Positions 9,000 to 16,963 of a DNA stretch of 64,000 nt are shown here, piece by piece. The DNA is from Gammaproteobacteria bacterium (lineage in GTDB: Bacteria; Pseudomonadota; Gammaproteobacteria; Chromatiales; Chromatiaceae). Location of the stretch: the NCBI GenBank assembly GCA_015490795.1, contig WFXD01000004.1, positions 1 through 64,000 of the forward strand. The letters run 5' to 3'. Positions within the stretch are counted from its first letter, which is position 1; each line of letters starts with the position of its first letter. Under the pieces are notes generated by a model. That model made no database searches. It saw only the letters and a program-made list of their open reading frames with translations, and was not told the DNA's origin. The position numbers were made by a program, and so were the translations under genes.

Positions 9000-9646
9000 T
9001 TTGTACCGCTTCCCGCTGGCATTTCATCCCATGTTTTCCCCATGAGCAATCTGCCATTCTGTTTCTTCGTCCGTTTCCTGCCGTCGGCTCCCCAACCACC
9101 CCATTGCTTGAAGAAGAAAGCCACGTTTTGCCGTTCACACTGGTGCTGAACGTTGATTGCCCATTCCTGTTTCATAGGGCGGGCCTTGGGGCCGGATTCG
9201 CCACCGACGATGACCCAATGAATTCCGTGCAGATTGATCTTTCCCAGGTCTTCAAGCAGTGGCTCCACAGACAGGAAGCGGATATGCGCCGGAGTGTTCC
9301 GCAGTTCATCAATTCTTGGCAGCCCATCTTCTCTGTTTTCTACAGACACACCGAGCCAAGCGTTCTTTGGCGCCTCGAATGATTGGAAGAATTTAGATAG
9401 CCTATCTGCCCGCTTGGTCAGTATCTGATAGGTGTGCTGAGGTGTTTGCTTGATTACCTCAAAGGCTTGCCTAATAAAGACATCAGGTGCCCCTTCATGA
9501 AAAAGGTCGCTCATTGAGTTGACGAAATATATCGTTGGCTTCCTGCGCCTTAGTGGTTCATCCAGGCGCTCGGATAAAGGTTGCCATGCCACACTCCTTT
9601 CGGTTGCGAACGAGTGTGACAAATAGTTGGCAGGAAGCCCTGGCAT
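8975..9646 (-). pseudogene. DUF5131 (phage Gp37/Gp68-like) protein, N-terminus missing
   Basis: The 223 residues match the middle and end of the DUF5131 family (FVNSMSDLFHE, QILTKRADR, WLGVSVENRED, FLSVEPLLEDLG, VIVGGESGPKARPM, FFFKQWGGW, GKTWDEMP). Family members normally begin with a segment containing the cysteine cluster GCxxxSxGCxxCYA, about 60 residues upstream of this point. Here it is absent: a stop codon lies three codons before the first ATG, and the DNA beyond belongs to the integrase relic. The C-terminus is also odd, since its last residues (VGANLFA) and stop are read from the REPIN. It is probably non-functional. Biochemical role of the family is not established; the cysteine pattern resembles radical SAM proteins. 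Confidence 0.75.
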
Positions 9647-9675
9647 TGATCCTCAACGGTTATAAGTCATTGATT

Positions 9676-9723
9676 CTATTGGTCGGTCGATAACTGCTCC
9701 TGCATGATCGACACTTCCACCAT
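9676..9723 (-). pseudogene. Relic of a tyrosine integrase (first 15 codons)
   Basis: On the minus strand this reads MVEVSIMQEQLSTDQ and stop. The first 14 codons match the start of the integrase at 25073 except one (GTG for GCG at codon 2). The match ends at 9680, and beyond it the DNA is unrelated and leads into the truncated DUF5131 gene. It looks like the stub left when a deletion removed the rest of a second integrase. Confidence 0.6.
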
Positions 9724-9774
9724 CCATGGTGGTCGGAGTGAGAGGATTCGAACCTCCGGCCCCTGCCTCCCGAA
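9680..9774. repeat. Left copy of 95-bp direct repeat (att site with tRNA-Pro 3' half)
   Basis: Matches 25030-25124 with a single mismatch (9719 A, 25069 G). Bases 9730-9774 are the tRNA-Pro 3' half from the anticodon loop to CCA; they cannot fold as a full tRNA. The match stops exactly at the anticodon loop, a common crossover position for tRNA-targeting integrases. The remaining 50 bp lie past the tRNA end and include the integrase start codons. Confidence 0.9.
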
Positions 9775-9883
9775 CCCAAAATCACACTCTTTTAGTATCA
9801 AGAACTTACAAAATAACACATTAAATAACAATAACATAGGCTGTTTGTCGATAAGGCCAGGTCACGCTGAATTACGTTGCTGG

Positions 9884-9903
9884 TGTGACAAAATTGTGAC
9901 AAA
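9884..9903. repeat. Pair of TGTGACAAA repeats near island left end
   Basis: TGTGACAAA occurs at 9884-9892 and again at 9895-9903, 11 bp apart, about one helical turn. Short direct repeats about 110 bp inside an attachment site are typical of arm-type sites bound by the integrase N-terminal domain, or of excisionase sites. This function is inferred from position only. Confidence 0.35.
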
Positions 9904-9948
9904 TCCTGTGTAGTCCTGTGGCACCCCTTTCCTTCGCTTTTGCCCTTT

Positions 9949-10005
9949 CCCTTTAAAACCCTCGGAAATGGATAGGAGGGTTTTCTATAGATGCCCTTTA
10001 AAACC
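9949..10005. repeat. 12-bp direct repeat with internal hairpin
   Basis: CCCTTTAAAACC occurs at 9949-9960 and 9994-10005. Between and overlapping them is a perfect 9-bp inverted repeat, AAAACCCTC (9955-9963) and GAGGGTTTT (9976-9984). The block lies just upstream of the excisionase-like gene, so it could be a regulatory or protein-binding region. The run ending TTTTCTAT could also let it act as a weak terminator. Confidence 0.4.
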
Positions 10006-10060
10006 TCGTGATATCTATTGTGGTCACTAAAGATCGATAGGTTTTCATGGGAGACCAGAT

Positions 10061-10348
10061 GTGACTACAGAACAGGTATTGTGGGAAGGGGTGTATTACA
10101 CCGATACGGAAGTCGCCGGGTTGCTGGGTATATCGCTCGGGCGTCTGCGCAACAAGCTATGTGCCGGTAATCCTCTGCCGCCGCGTATTCAGCCTCCGGG
10201 TTGCCGTAACCGGCTTTGGCCTTGCAAGGCAGTACATGAATGGCTGGAGCAGTTCACTGTTACAGTTGTTGACCCGCTGAGTTATAACCCAACCCCCAGG
10301 CGCCGTGGACGATCCACCAAACAAAAATCCCACGTGCGACGCTCATGA
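10061..10348 (+). CDS. AlpA/excisionase-like DNA-binding protein
   Basis: A 95-residue protein. Residues about 12-62 (YYTDTEVAGLLGISLGRLRNKLCAGNPLPPRIQPPG...WPCKAVHEWLEQF) fit a MerR-type winged helix as in AlpA and phage excisionases: a helix-turn-helix, a loop with the variable 'wing', then a W..V..WL helix. The C-terminal tail is basic. Start is GTG at 10061 with GGGAGA upstream. As the first gene inside the island it could be the directionality factor that works with the integrase at the other end, or a regulator of the downstream genes. It overlaps the next gene by 4 bp. Confidence 0.6.
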   Translation: MTTEQVLWEGVYYTDTEVAGLLGISLGRLRNKLCAGNPLPPRIQPPGCRNRLWPCKAVHEWLEQFTVTVVDPLSYNPTPRRRGRSTKQKSHVRRS

Positions 10349-11196
10349 GCCACAGAGTCTTAGAGTGGGCTTGGCGACAGGATCTCCCATCTAACCAAAA
10401 ATTTATTTTGGTGGCATTGTCTGAAACCGCTAATGATGACGGCATTTGTTGGCCCAGCGTGCCGACAGTGGCGGCAAAGTGTAATGTTTCTATCCGTACC
10501 GTGCAGCGGATCATGCGAATCCTGGTTGCTCGTAGGAAGATAGTTTCTGAACCGCGTTACCGTGGCAATGGCTCCTGTTCTTCTAACTGCTATAAGCTGC
10601 TGCTGGATGGTGGTGACAAATTGTCACCACCCCCTGACAGCAGTGTCAGGCCACCCCGACAAGGATGCCAGGGTCCCCATGACACTGGTGTCACCCCCAG
10701 AACCACCAGTAGAACCAAAAAAGAACCACCACCACAGAAGGTTCAGGCCAAACCGATTGCGCCAGTCGAGATGGTGTCAGCGAAAGGTGGTGGGGATTTT
10801 TTTGAATTGGAATATCCCAAGGGTTTGTCGGCCTCTGAAAGGGAGGAGGTACGAAAAAAGCTCGCTGCTCTTTCTGTTGAGATGGCACAGCAACTCTTGG
10901 ATGAACTTGCCGGTCGCATGGCGGCCGGCACCATCCGTGTTTCGCCTCTGGCCTATCTGCGCGGGTTGATTGATCGGGCATACCAGGGCGACTTCACACC
11001 TGAGGTGGCGTTAAAAGTGGCCGAAAAACGCAAATGCCGGCGGCAGACCGAGGCCGCCAGAGAGCGGAGCGAGAGCGCCCACAAAAAGGCCGTAGCTGAC
11101 AGGATTGCTACTGTAACTGGCGACAGCAATCCCCTGGTACGCAAGTTGGCTGACATCCGGCGCAAAGCTCAAGGCAGTGGAGGGAAGGCCGAATGA
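10345..11196 (+). CDS. Helix-turn-helix (HTH_36) replication/regulatory-type protein
   Basis: A 283-residue protein. The first 90 residues resemble the HTH_36 domain of phage and plasmid replication-initiation (O-like) proteins: LPSNQKFILVALSETANDDG, CWPSVPTVAAKCNVSIRTVQRIM. A low-complexity, proline- and threonine-rich linker follows (about 95-150). A C-terminal part has VSPLAYLRGLIDRAYQGDF, typical of such proteins. It may bind an origin or promoter of the island; no helicase-loader or polymerase is adjacent. It shares 4 bp with the preceding gene, so the two are co-translated. Confidence 0.55.
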   Translation: MSHRVLEWAWRQDLPSNQKFILVALSETANDDGICWPSVPTVAAKCNVSIRTVQRIMRILVARRKIVSEPRYRGNGSCSSNCYKLLLDGGDKLSPPPDSSVRPPRQGCQGPHDTGVTPRTTSRTKKEPPPQKVQAKPIAPVEMVSAKGGGDFFELEYPKGLSASEREEVRKKLAALSVEMAQQLLDELAGRMAAGTIRVSPLAYLRGLIDRAYQGDFTPEVALKVAEKRKCRRQTEAARERSESAHKKAVADRIATVTGDSNPLVRKLADIRRKAQGSGGKAE

Positions 11197-11283
11197 GGGT
11201 GCGGCATTTTGCAGGCTGTGCCAGGTTTTCTGCCGGTAGGATTGGTCCTCTGGCGCACGATCCCGTCGGAAAGCCGCGGGCAC

Positions 11284-11323
11284 GCCCGCGCTCCGTGAGG
11301 CTGTTGCCACACCGAGCGCGGGC
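11284..11323. repeat. Perfect 10-bp inverted repeat in intergenic gap
   Basis: GCCCGCGCTC (11284-11293) and GAGCGCGGGC (11314-11323) are exact reverse complements with a 20-bp spacer. They lie in the 228-bp gap before the small gene at 11425. It is a strong potential hairpin or protein-binding site; no T-run follows, so it is not a standard terminator. Confidence 0.5.
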
Positions 11324-11424
11324 CGGTTCTTGCTGGGCTGTTCCACGATGGACGCAATACACACCACGCAATGGGTGGTTGCAGTGCATGGCGCTGAGCA
11401 GCTTTGGCTGCTGGGAGATTCCTC

Positions 11425-11664
11425 ATGGTGGATGAGGAACTCCGAAACCAGCTTGCTGCGGTGCGCTGCCTACGCCGGATTGCCCGCAGAAAGACTCTTG
11501 CGCGTTCACGCCTTGACCGCTATCGCGCCGAGATTGAGGCACTGGCTGCAGCCGGAGCCAGCAGCCACGACATTGCTCTATGGCTGCGCAGGTTCAAGCG
11601 GACCCGAGTGCATCCCACCACTGTCTGGCGCGCCCTCAAGCGCTGGCAGCATCCGGAAACCTGA
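11425..11664 (+). CDS. Small helix-turn-helix-like island protein
   Basis: A 79-residue basic protein. I know the general pattern RYRAEIEALAAAGASSHDIALWLRRFKRTRVHPTTVWRALKRW from small proteins of integrative elements. It reads as a helix-turn-helix of the kind that recognises DNA: helix, 'GAS' turn, helix, then R.HPTTVWR. Function is not known. The start chosen is ATG 11425 because GGGAG lies 7 bp upstream; a TTG at 11404 is in frame but has no ribosome site. It ends 2 bp before the second recombinase, so both are probably one transcription unit. Confidence 0.5.
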   Translation: MVDEELRNQLAAVRCLRRIARRKTLARSRLDRYRAEIEALAAAGASSHDIALWLRRFKRTRVHPTTVWRALKRWQHPET

Positions 11665-11666
11665 GC

Positions 11667-12599
11667 ATGGTGCGCTTCGGCAAGGGTAAGCCGATGGAGG
11701 TTCAGGGTCGGGCTGTGCTGAAGGCCCACCTGAGCCTCACCAGTCGGCACGAAGCCAAGCGGGCCAGCGGTGCCAAGGGCAGCCAACCCACCGGCCAGAT
11801 CCACAGCCTGGCGACCTTCAGAAAATATGTCACAGCACTGAAACAGGCCGGTGAATGGGCCAGGGGATATACCGATCTGCGCCACCTGAAGGCGTTCACA
11901 CCTGAACTCGCCCAACAGTATCTCACTGATCGTGTTGCCCAGGGCATCGGCCAGAAGCAGCTTGATGCCGACCGCAATGCCCTGGAGTTCATCACCGGCA
12001 AGGGCACCTTGGAGCGTGAGAAGGTGCTGACCAGGGCCGAACTTCACAGCCGGGCCTACACACCCGCACAGATCCGGCTGGTTGCCACCCACCAGAGTGA
12101 AAAGAATGCCCTGGCTACTGAAGTAGCCTGGCATGCTGGTCTGCGTGCCCACGAACTACTCACCTTGCAGCGTCTGGGTGAGGCCCAGGCATCCAAACAT
12201 CGGCACTGGAGTCGGGAACGATTCCTGGATCGGGAGGGCGAGCGCTATATTGTGACCGGCAAAGGCGGGCTGCGCCGCGAGGTTCTGATCCCGCGTGATC
12301 TGGCTACCAGGTTGGAGGTGTGCCGCTTTGAGAGCCCGTGTTCAGTCAGTGACCGGGGAATCTCCTATAAACAGCACTACAGTATCGGTGGCGGCAATGC
12401 CTGGAGTAAATCCTTTAGCGATGCCTCCATCCGGGCCTTGGGCTGGTCCCATGGTGCCCACGGCCTGCGCCACAGCTATGCCCAGGAACGCATGAGGGAA
12501 CTGCAAGGGCTGGGAAAGTCGTACCATCCGGCGCGAGAAATCGTCAGCCAGGAGCTTGGCCATTTCCGAGGTGATATCGTGGAAGTCTACCTGCGCTGA
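11667..12599 (+). CDS. Tyrosine recombinase (Integrase_1-like), second in island
   Basis: A 310-residue site-specific recombinase. Catalytic positions visible are Arg in WHAGLRAHELLTL, Lys in VTGKGGLRREV, His-x-x-Arg in HGLRHSYA, His in LGHFRGD and the terminal nucleophile Tyr in VEVYLR. The N-terminal core-binding domain contains IHSLATFRKYVTALKQAGEWA. The start taken is ATG 11667, just after the stop of the preceding gene; the longer in-frame reading would overlap that gene. It differs clearly from the tRNA-linked integrase at 24096-25073. It may act on another site, resolve multimers or move a cassette. Similar 'integrase domain-containing' proteins occur within other integrative elements. 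Confidence 0.8.
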   Translation: MVRFGKGKPMEVQGRAVLKAHLSLTSRHEAKRASGAKGSQPTGQIHSLATFRKYVTALKQAGEWARGYTDLRHLKAFTPELAQQYLTDRVAQGIGQKQLDADRNALEFITGKGTLEREKVLTRAELHSRAYTPAQIRLVATHQSEKNALATEVAWHAGLRAHELLTLQRLGEAQASKHRHWSRERFLDREGERYIVTGKGGLRREVLIPRDLATRLEVCRFESPCSVSDRGISYKQHYSIGGGNAWSKSFSDASIRALGWSHGAHGLRHSYAQERMRELQGLGKSYHPAREIVSQELGHFRGDIVEVYLR

Positions 12600-12718
12600 G
12601 GCTGGTGCGCAGAGTGCGGGGTTCGATAGAAAAGCATCTCATATCCTTAAGAAATGCTGCGCTTACACCCATTAGGGTGATCACGACTGGCAGGTTAACC
12701 ACAAGGATGTGGCGTATG

Positions 12719-12745
12719 CCGGTTTTGCAGGGAGCACAAAACCGG
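12719..12745. repeat. 9-bp inverted repeat, possible recombination site
   Basis: CCGGTTTTG (12719-12727) and CAAAACCGG (12737-12745) are perfect inverted arms around a 9-bp centre. It lies 120 bp downstream of the second recombinase. Two arms about one turn apart around a short core fit a tyrosine-recombinase core site, but a simple hairpin is equally possible. Confidence 0.35.
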
Positions 12746-13026
12746 TCAGGCGCTGCTCGTCCGCAACTGGGCGCTATCGGAGTCTGATAGACTTTAGGGC
12801 GCGACTTGATTATAGAGCTAAGCCGCAAACGCTCTCTCAAACTGATAATACTGACTTCCAGTCTGGAAGAATGGTTCCTGATAATCAAGCATGAAAGCTC
12901 CGAGCTAAGTGTGGGCTTTCGGGGAATAATGCTTCGGTATCAATGTGTGCAGGGAAATTCACAGCTCTATGGGCAATGGCTTTGTGATTGAGGGGCATCC
13001 ATTAGTTCTATTTACATTCAATTCAA

Positions 13027-13074
13027 CAAGTTTAATTTGTTATATAAGTATAAAACGAAACTTGCACAAGGTTT
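13027..13074. promoter_or_regulatory. Candidate abiE promoter with repeated CAAGTTT boxes
   Basis: CAAGTTT occurs at 13027, its reverse complement AAACTTG at 13058-13064, and CAAGGTTT at 13067-13074. They surround A+T-rich sequence with -10-like TATAAG and TATAAA (13043-13054). AbiEi antitoxins are known to repress their own operon by binding inverted repeats upstream of the gene; these boxes are the obvious candidates. Assignment is by position and symmetry. Confidence 0.4.
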
Positions 13075-13097
13075 GATTTTACGCTAGATTCACAAAT

Positions 13098-13895
13098 ATG
13101 TCTGGTGAACCCCGTACTAAACTAAACCGCTTGCTCAGGGCCTGGTCCCAGGGCACTGTTGCTGTGTCCCGCTGGCTGGAGGGCCGGGGGGCGTACCAGC
13201 AGCTGCTGCATGAATATGAAAAAAGCGGGTGGATAGAGCGCATCGGCCAGGGTGCTTACATACGTGCCGGCGATACCGTCGAATGGACCGGTGGACTCTA
13301 CGCCCTTCAGGAACAGGTGAAGCTTCCCATCCATGTGGGTGCCAAAACGGCATTGCAGATGCAGGGATATGCGCATTTCCTGCCGCTGGGGCAAGGTGGA
13401 TCCGTGACGCTATTCGGTAGCCCCGGCACCCGGTTGCCCGCCTGGTTTTCCCGGTATGACTGGGGAGCCAAGCTTCGTTACGTCACCACAAAGCTGTTTG
13501 CTGATGACCCGGATGCAGGTCTCACCACGACGACACTGGGCACCTGGAGCGTCATCCTCTCAGCCCCGGAACGTGCCATGATGGAAGTTCTGCATCTGGT
13601 GCCCGGAAAGGAAACTTTCGAAGAAGCGAGCCTGCTCATGGAGAGCATGACCACCCTGCGCCCACGCCTGGTTCAGTCACTGCTGGAGCAATGCCGGTCT
13701 GTGAAAGTGAAACGGTTGTTCATGTTTCTCGCGGAAAACCACAATCATGCCTGGGTTAGAAAGCTGAATCTGTCGCAGGTGGACTTCGGAAAAGGTAAGC
13801 GCATGATCGTCAGAGGTGGACGATTTGATGCAAAATACAAAATTACTGTTCCTGATATGGATTTCAGTCTGGAGGAATCGGTGCATTCGGCATGA
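13098..13895 (+). CDS. abiEi: AbiEi-family antitoxin (type IV toxin-antitoxin)
   Basis: A 265-residue protein with the N-terminal winged-helix DNA-binding domain of AbiEi antitoxins (GTVAVSRWLEGRGAYQQLLHEYEKSGWIERIGQGAYIRAGD). A C-terminal antitoxin region follows, with HVGAKTALQMQGYAHFL and the conserved STPERAMME-like segment SAPERAMMEVLHLV. In known AbiE systems AbiEi represses transcription and neutralises AbiEii. It overlaps abiEii by 4 bp (ATGA). As the first gene of a run that continues without gaps into hsdRMS, its repressor activity could set expression of the whole defence operon. Confidence 0.85.
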   Translation: MSGEPRTKLNRLLRAWSQGTVAVSRWLEGRGAYQQLLHEYEKSGWIERIGQGAYIRAGDTVEWTGGLYALQEQVKLPIHVGAKTALQMQGYAHFLPLGQGGSVTLFGSPGTRLPAWFSRYDWGAKLRYVTTKLFADDPDAGLTTTTLGTWSVILSAPERAMMEVLHLVPGKETFEEASLLMESMTTLRPRLVQSLLEQCRSVKVKRLFMFLAENHNHAWVRKLNLSQVDFGKGKRMIVRGGRFDAKYKITVPDMDFSLEESVHSA

Positions 13896-14809
13896 AGGAG
13901 AGTCCTTACTTCAAACAGGCGCAGCTCATGCTGCGGGTCATGCCCCATGTGGCAGCAGAAGAATGCTTTGCGCTGAAGGGCGGCACGGCAATCAACTTCT
14001 TTGTACGCAACATGCCGAGACTATCAGTTGATATCGATCTGACTTGGTTGCCGCTGGAGCCACGCGACATGGCATTGGCAAATATCGGCCAAGCTCTGCA
14101 CCGTATTGCTACCGGCATATGCAAAACCATGCCTGAAGCGGCTGTGCAGGAAAGTATCGCAAGAAGTGCGGAGCACGCTTCCAAGCTGTTCGTAAGCACA
14201 GGTGAGGCTACGATCAAAATTGAGCCGAATCTGGTGCTACGTGGCACAGTATATCCTCCCGAGGAACGGGAACTGAGTGTGCGGGCCGAGGAGCTGTTTG
14301 AACTGTCTGCTTCAATAAACACAGCGGCATTTGCAGACCTTTATGGCGGCAAGCTCTGTGCGGCACTGGATCGCCAGCATCCACGTGACCTTTTTGATAT
14401 TAAAGTGCTGATGGATAATGAAGGCATTACCGATGAGATTCGAAGCGCATTCATCGTGTATCTTGCAAGTCACAACCGTCCGATGAGTGAATTGCTCAAC
14501 CCTAACAAAAAAGATTTTCGCCAAGTATTTGAGCAAGAATTTGTTGGAATGACGATAGAAGAAGTTGAGTACGATGAACTGATTGCAGTCCGTAAAAGGC
14601 TCATTGAAACAATCAAGAAAGCGATGACAGAGAATGAGAAGAAATTTCTGCTTTCAATAAAGTATGGGGAACCGGCATGGGATCTTATGCCAATGGCAGG
14701 TATCGACCAACTGCCAGCGCTTCAATGGAAGCTGATCAATATTCAGAAGATGAAGAAAGCGAAACGGGTAGAGTCACTTCAGAAGCTTCAATCGGTATTG
14801 GGGTTGTGA
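13892..14809 (+). CDS. abiEii: AbiEii/AbiGii-family nucleotidyltransferase toxin
   Basis: A 305-residue toxin of the DUF1814 nucleotidyltransferase group. The active-site signature FALKGGTAINFF (about residues 27-38) followed by LSVDIDLTWLP (metal-binding D-x-D) is clear. Later motifs ADLYGGKLCAALDRQHPRDLFDIKVL are also typical of the family. AbiEii-type toxins modify RNA (some charge tRNA 3' ends with nucleotides) and block growth when phage infection upsets the antitoxin; the target here is unknown. The stop codon directly abuts the hsdR start codon, with no spacer. Confidence 0.88.
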   Translation: MKESPYFKQAQLMLRVMPHVAAEECFALKGGTAINFFVRNMPRLSVDIDLTWLPLEPRDMALANIGQALHRIATGICKTMPEAAVQESIARSAEHASKLFVSTGEATIKIEPNLVLRGTVYPPEERELSVRAEELFELSASINTAAFADLYGGKLCAALDRQHPRDLFDIKVLMDNEGITDEIRSAFIVYLASHNRPMSELLNPNKKDFRQVFEQEFVGMTIEEVEYDELIAVRKRLIETIKKAMTENEKKFLLSIKYGEPAWDLMPMAGIDQLPALQWKLINIQKMKKAKRVESLQKLQSVLGL

Positions 14810-16948
14810 ATGAGCGACTATAGCAACAAAAAGGAAGCCTTCTCCCGCGTTGTAATCGATGCGCAACTCAAGGATGTCGGATGGAATCTCACTGATGGTC
14901 AGAGTGTGCGTTATGAGTACAAGTTGCCAGACGGCACGTTCGCTGATTATGTCCTGAGTGACCGCTACGGCCGGGCGATGGCGGTAGTTGAGGCCAAGCG
15001 GGCTGCTGTTAACCTTCAGGAGGCGGCAGACCAGGGGCGGGCCTATGCTGAGCAACTGGATGATGTACCTTATATCTTCCTTGCCAATGGTGAAGAGATC
15101 CTGTTCTGGGACTACCGCAATGAGGCCTACCCGCACCCTGTCAGTACCTTTTTTAAACAGGGGGATATCGAACGCCGTCTGGCCAAGCGCAAGGTTCGAG
15201 TCGATCCACTGAGCAAGCCAATCGACCAACGGATTGCCGGTCGGGACTACCAGAAAGAGTGCATTGATATCTTGTGTGGAGAGATGAATATCGGCCGGCG
15301 AAAACTGCTGGTTGAGATGGCTACCGGCACCGGTAAGACACGCACCGCCGCGGCGCTCATCAAACGTCTGTTTGAGGCAAGTAACGCTACTCGCGTTCTG
15401 TTCCTGGTAGATCGCATTACCCTGGCCAAGCAGACGGAAGATGCCTTCAATGAGCACCTGCCTGATTTTCCTTGCTATGTCCTGCGTACCGGCCGCCGTT
15501 TCCAGGACGAGAAACTCATCACCATCACCACCCTCCAGAGCATGATCAATATCTACCGCGATTACTCAGCGGGATATTTTGATCTTATCATCACCGATGA
15601 ATGCCACCGCAGCATCTACGGCAAGTGGAGCGGTATCCTCAAATACTTCGATGGTATCCAGATTGGTCTGACGGCTACTCCATTCACCAGCAATATAGAA
15701 ACTGGTGATGAAGAAGACCTGGAGTTCGTCCGGGATACATTACGTTTTTTTGGGGTTAGTGAACCGACTTACCGGTATGCCCTACGCAATGCGGTAAATG
15801 AAGGCTACCTCGTCCCCTACCAAATTTACAAGGCACAGACAATCAAGACGGCAGCCGAGGATGGTTTCGAGGTCAAAAAGAGTGAGTTGGACTGGTCTGC
15901 CATGTCACCAAAGGTCAAAGAGGAATTCACCCAACTCTTCGCAGACCGTGACACCATCAAGGTTGATCCCAATGCTCTGGAGCGCAAGTTCACCATTCCC
16001 GAGCGTAACCGCGCCATTGTGCGCGAATATAAGCAGGTAATGGAAAAGGGCTACACAGACCACACGGGCAGATTGCGCAAGCCACTCATTGGCAAGACCA
16101 TCGTCTTTGCCGTCACCAAGCGCCATGCTGAGACACTAGCCCAGATGTTTGATGAGGCTTTTGCGCACGAAAAACCTTCACCGGATGTACGTTATGCTGA
16201 TTTCGTGGTCTCGGGTTGCGGCAAGGAAGACAGTGTGGATGGCGCAACCAAGATCAAACGATTCAAGAAAGAGCGCTTTCCACAGATACTTGTCTCCGTG
16301 AACATGCTGGATACGGGTTTTGATGCGCCTGAGGTCGTCAACCTGATCATGGCCCGGTTCACCCGCTCGGTGATCCTCTACCGACAGATGCGCGGACGCG
16401 GTACGCGCAAGTCCCCCGGTAAATCTCTTTTTACCTTGTTCGACTTTGTTGGTGTGACCGACTACCACGATGATGACGAAACCATGCCGGAAGGTGGGTT
16501 CATCAAAGAGGCCAAGCCACGAACCCGGCATGAACCCAGAACGCTGCTGCCCCTTGATGTCGATGACCACATTGATCCTTCCACACGGGAATGGGTCACC
16601 ATTGATGACAATGGCAATTTTGTCTTCATGGATGCCGATGAAGCAAAGGCCGCCCTGCGGGGTGCCCGGTTCGAGGCCTGGATGGGCGGCCAGAAACACC
16701 TGAACTCCGACATGAAGCGGTTGCTGCTGACGGTGGGTGAGTACATCAAGGCCAATGCCGACACCCTGGAAGAGTTCACGATTGACCACTTTGTAGTGCC
16801 ACCATTCTCCAATATCGGCGGTATGCAGCGTGCTATGCAGTCATTTGGCACTGAGGACAAATTGGCAAAAACAATCAAGAGCCTGAACAAAGCCCTCTTT
16901 GCATATGGCGAAACAGTCCATAACGAACAAAAACCACTTAACCCCTGA
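14810..16948 (+). CDS. hsdR: Type I restriction enzyme, R subunit
   Basis: A 712-residue motor and nuclease subunit. The N-terminal PD-(D/E)XK nuclease is seen as FADYVLSDRYGRAMAVVEAKR (about residues 44-65). Superfamily 2 motor motifs follow: ATGTGKTRTAA (about 172), ITDECHRSIYGKW (about 262), LTATPF (about 290), FAVTKRHAETLAQ (about 434) and RQMRGRGTRKS (about 524). It is shorter than EcoR124-type HsdR and in the size range of EcoEI-like subunits. With HsdM and HsdS it would translocate and cut DNA that lacks the methyl mark. ATG directly follows the AbiEii stop codon, strong evidence for a shared message. Confidence 0.9.
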   Translation: MSDYSNKKEAFSRVVIDAQLKDVGWNLTDGQSVRYEYKLPDGTFADYVLSDRYGRAMAVVEAKRAAVNLQEAADQGRAYAEQLDDVPYIFLANGEEILFWDYRNEAYPHPVSTFFKQGDIERRLAKRKVRVDPLSKPIDQRIAGRDYQKECIDILCGEMNIGRRKLLVEMATGTGKTRTAAALIKRLFEASNATRVLFLVDRITLAKQTEDAFNEHLPDFPCYVLRTGRRFQDEKLITITTLQSMINIYRDYSAGYFDLIITDECHRSIYGKWSGILKYFDGIQIGLTATPFTSNIETGDEEDLEFVRDTLRFFGVSEPTYRYALRNAVNEGYLVPYQIYKAQTIKTAAEDGFEVKKSELDWSAMSPKVKEEFTQLFADRDTIKVDPNALERKFTIPERNRAIVREYKQVMEKGYTDHTGRLRKPLIGKTIVFAVTKRHAETLAQMFDEAFAHEKPSPDVRYADFVVSGCGKEDSVDGATKIKRFKKERFPQILVSVNMLDTGFDAPEVVNLIMARFTRSVILYRQMRGRGTRKSPGKSLFTLFDFVGVTDYHDDDETMPEGGFIKEAKPRTRHEPRTLLPLDVDDHIDPSTREWVTIDDNGNFVFMDADEAKAALRGARFEAWMGGQKHLNSDMKRLLLTVGEYIKANADTLEEFTIDHFVVPPFSNIGGMQRAMQSFGTEDKLAKTIKSLNKALFAYGETVHNEQKPLNP

Positions 16949-16963
16949 CACAACTGGACCACA

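Larger units (their letters stand above)
12600..13097. other. 498-bp gap without a convincing gene
   Basis: Short ORFs here lack recognisable sequence or ribosome sites. The first half has mixed base content and contains the hairpin at 12719-12745. The last 80 bp are very A+T-rich and should hold the promoter of the abiE operon. I see nothing else. Confidence 0.5.

Noticed and set aside
9730-9774. A second tRNA-Pro gene at the left repeat
   Set aside because: Only the 3' half from the anticodon loop is present; the acceptor 5' strand, D arm and 5' anticodon stem are missing.
9704-9913. 69-codon ORF crossing the left attachment site
   Set aside because: Reads through the tRNA fragment into A+T-rich DNA; composition and lack of a ribosome site argue against a gene.
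11193-11435. 80-codon ORF starting at the stop of the winged-helix gene
   Set aside because: The ATGA overlap is tempting, but the peptide is unlike a protein, spans the 10-bp inverted repeat and overlaps the better-supported gene at 11425.
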